From the NCBI GenBank assembly GCA_022414725.1, contig CM039462.1:179462154-179526153 (forward strand): a stretch of DNA of 64,000 nt, read 5' to 3'. The position numbers were made by a program, and so were the translations under genes. The DNA comes from Microglena sp. YARC (taxonomy: Eukaryota; Chlorophyta; Chlorophyceae; Chlamydomonadales; Chlamydomonadaceae). Positions 61,011 to 64,000 of this stretch are shown here, piece by piece (position 1 is the first letter of the stretch; each line of letters opens with the position of its first letter). Below the pieces are notes generated by a model. It was not told the DNA's origin. It did no database searches and worked only from the letters and a program-made list of their open reading frames with translations.

Positions 61011-63421
61011 GGAAGACAGATTTTTGCCTGCATCATCAATACGGTGTCTGATTCAGATGGGAGTTGGAATAGTGGAAGTGTCAGACACAAAAGGAGGGGA
61101 GGGGGGTGGAGTGGAAAACAAGTTTTTACTCCCCCCCCCCCCCCCCCCCCCCTTAGAACCCTCCTCCCCCACCCTCCCTCCCCTAGAATGGTTTTTTTTC
61201 GAAAATATTTTTTCATGCCCTATCTAATAATGCTCTGACTTTCTTTCAAGGGATTTGCCCAAACGTGATTTTTTGCCAAGTTAAGATTTGGGTCAAAAAA
61301 CTTTGGAGACCTCAAACATCCTGTTCAAATTTATTTTGGGTAACAAAAATCGTAATCGGATCATGTGGATAAGCTCTATTGAAAGCGATGATGAGGTACA
61401 GCAGCTTATTTACTTCCCCCCCATCCCCACCCCACCCCACCCACACCCCACCCACACATCCACCCCCCACCACACACACCCACCACCACCACCACCACCC
61501 ACTCCCACACACCACCCCCCTTGCCAAGGATGACGTTTAGTTTGTACCTTCCTTGCTTTGGTTTCTTTGAAGAATGATGTGTGGAATATACCACTTGAAT
61601 ATTATTGATTTTGCTGCCGAAGATACCGAGCAGCCAAATTGCTGGCTGGAGCCATGTAACCAAGTTCAAATGTAAGGTGAAACTCCTTTCCATAAAAATA
61701 AATATAAACATAAATATAATATAATATATAATATAAGTAAAATAAAATAAATATAAAATACAAGTTCAAGGTGAACATCCTTCCAATAAAAATAAAAAAT
61801 CAATACCTTTGTAACGTGGGCAGCAGCATGCCGCCAATAATGAACACTGCTGCAGCCACGGAAATTGAACATAATAATTAAACAATCATGTACCTAAGTA
61901 ACATGGGCAGCAGCAGGCACAGTGATTTTCCTAAGGTTTTAGAACGAAACATTAATAATCGTTTGGGTCCGATTCCTGGGTCTGCACTTTGGGAACATGA
62001 AACCATTAATAATCGTTTTGAACGATTCTGCACGATTACAGTTTTGCTGGAAGAAAAACGATTGAAATGGTAGGGGGTCCTGGGCTCCTGGCGGGTCCCC
62101 TGGGGTAGGGTGTCCTGGGGTAGGGTGTCCTGGGGTAGGGGGTCCTGGGGTAGGGTGTCCTGGAATAGGGGTTCCTGGGCTCCTGGCGGGTCCCCTGGGG
62201 TAGGGTCCCCTGGGGTAGGGGGTCCTGGGCTCCTGGCGGGTCCCCTGGAGGTTGGCCCCAGGGGTAGGGTGCCAAGGATGTCCGTTCCAGCCAAATAAAT
62301 TGAACAAAATAATTAAAAATCAAAGACGAGACGGCGAGTACCTTCATAACATGGGCAGCAGCATGCAGCCAATAATGAACACCGTTGCAGCCACGTAAAT
62401 TGAACATACTAATTAAAAAAACCAACGACAAGTACCTATGTAACATGGGCAGAAACATGCAGTCACTAATGCACGTAACAGCCAAGTAAATTGAATAGAA
62501 TAATTAAAATTACATTATAAAATTAATTAGATATTAAAAATTATGTAATTAAAACAACAAGTACTTATGTAACATGGGCAGCAATATGCAGCAAGGATGC
62601 AGGTTGCAGCCACATTGATTGGGTAACCTGGGTGACACGTTCAAATACCTTCAAGTTCAAGTTCAAGTTCAAATACCTTTAAGTTAAAGTTCAGGTTTAA
62701 ATACTGCCAAGTTCAAGTTCAAGTTCAAGCTCGAATACCTGCAAGTTCAAGTTCCAGTTCAAATACCTTACTGTTACTGTTCAAATTCAAATACCGCCAA
62801 GTTAAAGTTCAAGGTTAAGTTCAAATACCTTCAAGTTCAAGTTCAAGTTCAAGCACCTTTGTAACATGGGCAGCAGCATGCATCCAAGGATGTAGGTTGC
62901 AGCAACATTGATTGGGTAACCTGGGGAACACGTTCAAATACCTTACAGTTCAAGTTCAAATTCAAATACCGCCAAGTTCAAGTTCAAGTTCAAGTTCAAA
63001 TACTGTCAAGTTCAAGTACCTTTGTAACATGGGCAGCGACATGCATCCAAGGATGTAGGTTGCAGCCACATTGATGGGATAACCTGGGGAACAAGTTCAA
63101 ATACCTTACAGTTACTGTTCAAGTTTAAGTTCAATTACCTTTGTAACATGGGCAGCAGCATGCATCCAAGGATGTAGGTTGCAGCCACATTGATAGCAAA
63201 TGAGCTCTCTAGGTTGTCGGGCGTGAGGATGAACTTTTCTTGGAAGACTCCGGCATTGTTGATCAGCACGTCCAGACGATCATGGCCGTCTAGGACAGCA
63301 CGTGCAAGGCCCTTGGATTCCGACAGTGTAGAGAGGTCGTGGCAGTAGGTGTGCAGGTCAGCATCAGGGACCTTGGATAGGATTTCGCTCTTGGTTGTTG
63401 ACAGGCGGGCCTCACTTCGGC
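49871..63421 (-). CDS. Short-chain dehydrogenase/reductase (SDR), last four exons
   Basis: Minus-strand exons 63421-63139, 60342-60137, 54917-54760 and 49939-49871 join in phase (2, 1 and 0) into about 238 residues. Classical SDR features: LDVLINNAGVF (NNAG), NVASIS (catalytic Ser region), SYSLSKLCV (YxxxK catalytic pair) and SCDPGTVNT (the PG motif after beta-6). The C-terminus GKYYV...RLQLWEEL fits the retinol-dehydrogenase/WWOX-like subgroup, where a YF or YY strand and a final LWE helix are typical. The NAD(P)-binding TGxxxGxG loop is absent because its exon lies beyond base 64000. The reaction is NAD(P)-dependent oxidation or reduction of an alcohol/carbonyl; the substrate cannot be told. 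It is convergent with DXS; a shared pathway is not implied. Confidence 0.9.
49980..50225 (-). pseudogene. Copies of SDR terminal exon acceptor and first bases
   Basis: On the minus strand CCCGCAG|GTGTATGAGGATAGC-like strings occur at about 50220-50198, 50160-50140, 50104-50082 (acceptor CATG) and 50012-49985, between G/T-rich (plus) spacers with GTTTAGGGTTT. The real junction is CCCGCAG|GTTTATGAGG. Confidence 0.85.
50351..50510. mobile_element. hAT-like MITE, 160 bp, ATCATATGAT-rich family
   Basis: Ends TTGGGAACGGCAAATCATAC and ATATTGCCGATCCCTA. Perfect 8-bp duplication CTACTACT (50343-50350, 50511-50518). Confidence 0.9.
51535..51729. mobile_element. GC-rich inverted-repeat MITE
   Basis: Ends CAGGGTACTACA and TGTAGTACCCTG with internal AGCGCTGACCAATTTGAC twice and palindromic GCGCGC words. 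A diverged inverted copy is at 52523-52690. No target duplication found. Confidence 0.65.
52118..52169 (+). pseudogene. Inverted copy of SDR exon 54760-54917 3' end
   Basis: Plus-strand CTGATGACTGGAC to AAGTACTACGTCCACTGTCG GGAGTCC matches the 3' end of the minus-strand exon copies, in the opposite orientation. Confidence 0.75.
52309..52480 (-). mobile_element. tRNA-derived SINE, second copy, 5'-truncated
   Basis: Minus strand: GGGGGTTCAATTCCCCC B-box arm, then TTGCAGGTCGTTGTCAACCG to CACGCCCCACCAGGCGTTAT, the same body as the copy at 24924. Possible imperfect flank ATTCGGTGCTA/ATTCGGTCTA. Confidence 0.8.
52720..52965 (+). repeat. Minisatellite of about 38 bp
   Basis: GGGGGGCACTGCCAAGGCTG and TGGAGGGATGGGGGG alternate about six times; contains CACGCCATGCCATTTTGAAG, also seen near 51485. 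Confidence 0.8.
53290..54660 (-). pseudogene. About nine copies of SDR exon 54760-54917 3' end with donor
   Basis: Plus-strand signature CACCTGTGGGTGACACCTGG through GTAGTACTTTCC at about 53294, 53620, 53840, 53969, 54098, 54240, 54360, 54490 and 54600, spaced mostly 110-145 bp. On the minus strand each reads TACTACGTC...GGGAGTCC...CACCCACAG|GTGTGT. Spacers are poly-C plus (CA)n on the plus strand. Confidence 0.92.
54760..54917 (-). CDS. SDR exon, C-terminal substrate-side region
   Basis: 158 nt, phase 1 to 0: TVNTKMLLAGWGPCGIK, YRLMTDPFNPQNHGKYYV and CRESRCHPQ. Acceptor CACTAG; the donor CACAG|GTGTGTGTGG lies in a GT-rich stretch. Confidence 0.88.
55267..56658. mobile_element. hAT-like transposon, 1392 bp
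   Basis: Termini TAGGGGGCGGCAAATAGATC and, inverted, TTGCCGCTCCCTA. Perfect 8-bp duplication CAGATATA (55259-55266, 56659-56666). Contains three tandem foldback units (55540-55985) and a transposase remnant. Terminal motif TAGGGnnCGGCAA is shared with MITEs at 34518, 48245 and 50351, which may be its deletion derivatives. Confidence 0.88.
55988..56434 (-). pseudogene. Remnant with BED-like zinc finger, probably hAT transposase N-terminus
   Basis: 148-codon frame with CMLFCRACAIGVSPNN and, further on, NAHMKAC: a C-x2-C...H-x4-C pattern as in BED-type zinc fingers at the start of hAT transposases. It contains a duplicated LDSPSKNTxQQKG piece. No catalytic or dimerisation domain follows, so it is a relic. 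Confidence 0.6.
57560..59190 (-). repeat. 1.6-kb minisatellite with poly-C cores
   Basis: About 40 units of 37-45 bp: AAACCCTTATTTGTAGGGAC, a run of 6-20 C, then TCCCTCCTCCC. The run length varies in almost every unit. Sense to the SDR transcript it is G-rich. Confidence 0.95.
59262..59303 (-). pseudogene. Isolated copy of SDR exon 54760-54917 3' end, upstream of that exon
   Basis: CACACCTGTGGGTGGCACCT then GGACTCCCGGCAGTTGACG. Unlike the other copies it lies on the 5' side of its source exon, so simple tandem growth does not explain it. Confidence 0.8.
59320..59480. repeat. ATCATATGAT-rich MITE fragment
   Basis: ATATGATATCATATGAT words and GTCTGACTAGGCTAAAGTTA as in the copies at 34518 and 48245; ends not clear. 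Confidence 0.6.
59566..60044 (-). pseudogene. Two copies of SDR exon 60137-60342 3' end with donor, each next to a MITE
   Basis: GTCCAGGGCTTACCAGGATC plus GCAGCACACAACCAATGC at 59724-59761 and a similar copy at 60007-60044 repeat the real junction at 60123-60160. On the minus strand: GCGATCCTG|GTAAGCCCTGG. Each copy is followed (minus sense) by a CAGTG-type MITE, at 59723-59570 and 60006-59760. Confidence 0.88.
60137..60342 (-). CDS. SDR exon with YxxxK active site
   Basis: 206 nt, phase 2 to 1: ESSRILNVASISQGGGN, SSYSLSKLCVAAFSHELA and DALVVSCDPG. Ser, Tyr and Lys of the SDR catalytic set are all present. Donor CCTG|GTAAGC. Confidence 0.94.
60360..60870 (-). repeat. (GGTT)n/(GGTA)n arrays at SDR acceptor
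   Basis: GGTTGGTTGGTT, GGTAGGTAGGTAGG and GGTGGGTAGG repeats; on the minus (sense) strand C/A/T-rich, ending 20 nt before the exon at 60342. Confidence 0.9.
60871..61795. other. SDR intron, simple repeats and unassigned DNA
   Basis: Foldback half at 60880-60905, G-run 60966-61010, poly-C 61131-61153, CACC-rich 61415-61510, and the GCCGAAGATACCGAGCAGCC repeat at 61612. No coding signal. Confidence 0.55.
61800..63080 (-). pseudogene. Seven copies of SDR exon 63139-63421 3' end with donor
   Basis: Plus-strand signature TACCTTTGTAACATGGGCAG plus CAGCATGCATCC at about 63020, 62852, 62562, 62432, 62338, 61890 and 61805. On the minus strand they read ATGCTGCTGCCCATGTTACA then AAG|GTAC. The two nearest copies keep 60 nt with one replacement or one synonymous change; distant ones are eroded. 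Spacers are (CAAGTT)n. Confidence 0.93.
62075..62290. repeat. GGGTAGGGTGTCCTG tandem repeat
   Basis: About ten 15-20 bp units of CCTGGGGTAGGGTGTCCTGG with CTCCTGGCGGGTCCCCTGG variants inside the SDR intron. Immediately left (61918-62060) lies a fragment with CAGTGATTTTCCTAAGG, similar to the terminus of the hAT element at 11306. Confidence 0.8.
63139..63421 (-). CDS. SDR exon with NNAG motif
   Basis: 283 nt. Begins RSEARLSTTKSEILSKV (the strand-2 'RSE' typical of this group), has DLHTYCHDLST (the conserved Asp region), LDVLINNAGVF and LESSFAINVAATYIL, ending LPMLQ with AAAG|GTAATT on the minus strand. Acceptor AACAG. Confidence 0.93.
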
Positions 63422-63423
63422 CT

Positions 63424-64000
63424 GTTGAGAGGGTTGGTTGGTTGTTGGTTGGGAGGGTTGTTTGGGGGGTTGAGAGGGTTGGTCGGGGGGTGAGAGGGTT
63501 GGTTGGGGGTCGAGAGGGTTGGTTGGGAGGGTTGGTTGGGGGGGGTGGGAGGGTTGGTTGGGGGTGAGAGGGTTTGTTTGGGGTTAAGAAGGTTGGTTGG
63601 GGTTGAGAGGTGTTGTTTGGGGTGGTGGTTGGTTGGGGGGAGGGGGGGGGGGAGAGGTGTGATTGGAGGTTGAGAGGGGTGGTTGGGGTCGAGAGGGGTG
63701 GTTGGGATGGATGGTTGGGTTGGATGTGGGGAGGGTTGGTTGGGTGTTGAGAGGCTTAGTTGGGGGTTGAGAGGGGTGGTTGGAAGGGGTGGTTGGTTGG
63801 GTGTGGGTGTGTGTGTGGGGGGGGGGAGAGGGTTGGTTGGGGGTTGAGAGGGTTGGTTGGGGTTGAGAGGGTTGGTTGAGAGGGTTGGTTGGTTGGGGGG
63901 GGGGGGGGGGAGTTGGGGGGGGTTGAGAGGGTTGGTTTGGAATTGAGAGGGTTGATTGGAGGTTGAGAGGGGTGCTTGGGAGGGGTGCTTGGGGGGGGGG
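63424..64000 (-). repeat. GGGTTGGTTGGGGTTGAGA array at SDR acceptor, runs off window
   Basis: About 28 variants of GAGAGGGTTGGTTGGGGGTT. On the minus strand this is CCAACCCTCTCAAC, the same text that forms the real acceptor CTCTCAACAG|GCC. The upstream SDR exon with the glycine loop should lie beyond the window. Confidence 0.85.

Overview
The window is nuclear DNA of an intron-rich photosynthetic eukaryote, most likely a green alga. The evidence is a complete plastid-type 1-deoxy-D-xylulose-5-phosphate synthase (DXS) split into 13 short GT-AG exons, a large secreted cysteine-rich protein with a proline-rich 'PPSP' linker, and introns full of microsatellites, minisatellites and small DNA transposons. 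A prasinophyte-like alga would fit, but species is an inference; nothing here names it.

Layout: (1) about 246-16777, plus strand: the 3' part of a multi-exon gene (21 exons recognised, start lies left of the window) for an extracellular protein with about 15 ShK-type six-cysteine domains. (2) 16778-21540: intergenic DNA with duplicated blocks, a TA-flanked inverted-repeat element and one possible membrane-protein terminal exon on the minus strand. (3) 21659-44258, plus strand: DXS, first enzyme of the plastid MEP isoprenoid pathway; the exons join in phase into about 748 codons with all expected catalytic motifs. (4) 44259-49870: intergenic, tandem repeats. (5) 49871-63421, minus strand: the last four exons of a short-chain dehydrogenase/reductase (SDR; NNAG and YxxxK motifs); its Rossmann glycine-loop exon lies right of the window. 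DXS and SDR are convergent.

The most striking property is how the introns are built. At most exon-intron junctions the junction itself has been tandemly amplified: downstream of an exon lie copies of that exon's last 16-115 nt with the 5' splice site; upstream of an exon lie copies of its first nucleotides with the 3' splice site. This occurs in DXS, in the SDR gene on the opposite strand and in the ShK gene, and even the stop codon and 3' UTR start of DXS are amplified. Copies within one set share identical breakpoints and lengths (82 nt x3, 70 nt x3, 58 nt x3). In DXS introns 4-6 the nearest copies differ from the exon almost only at synonymous sites, while the farthest carry stops or lost splice sites. 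Several of these introns are also bipartite: G/T-rich after the donor and A/C-rich before the acceptor, hence self-complementary. Transposons with clear target-site duplications (hAT-like elements and MITEs, a tRNA-derived SINE, a LINE reverse-transcriptase fragment) have landed inside these arrays.
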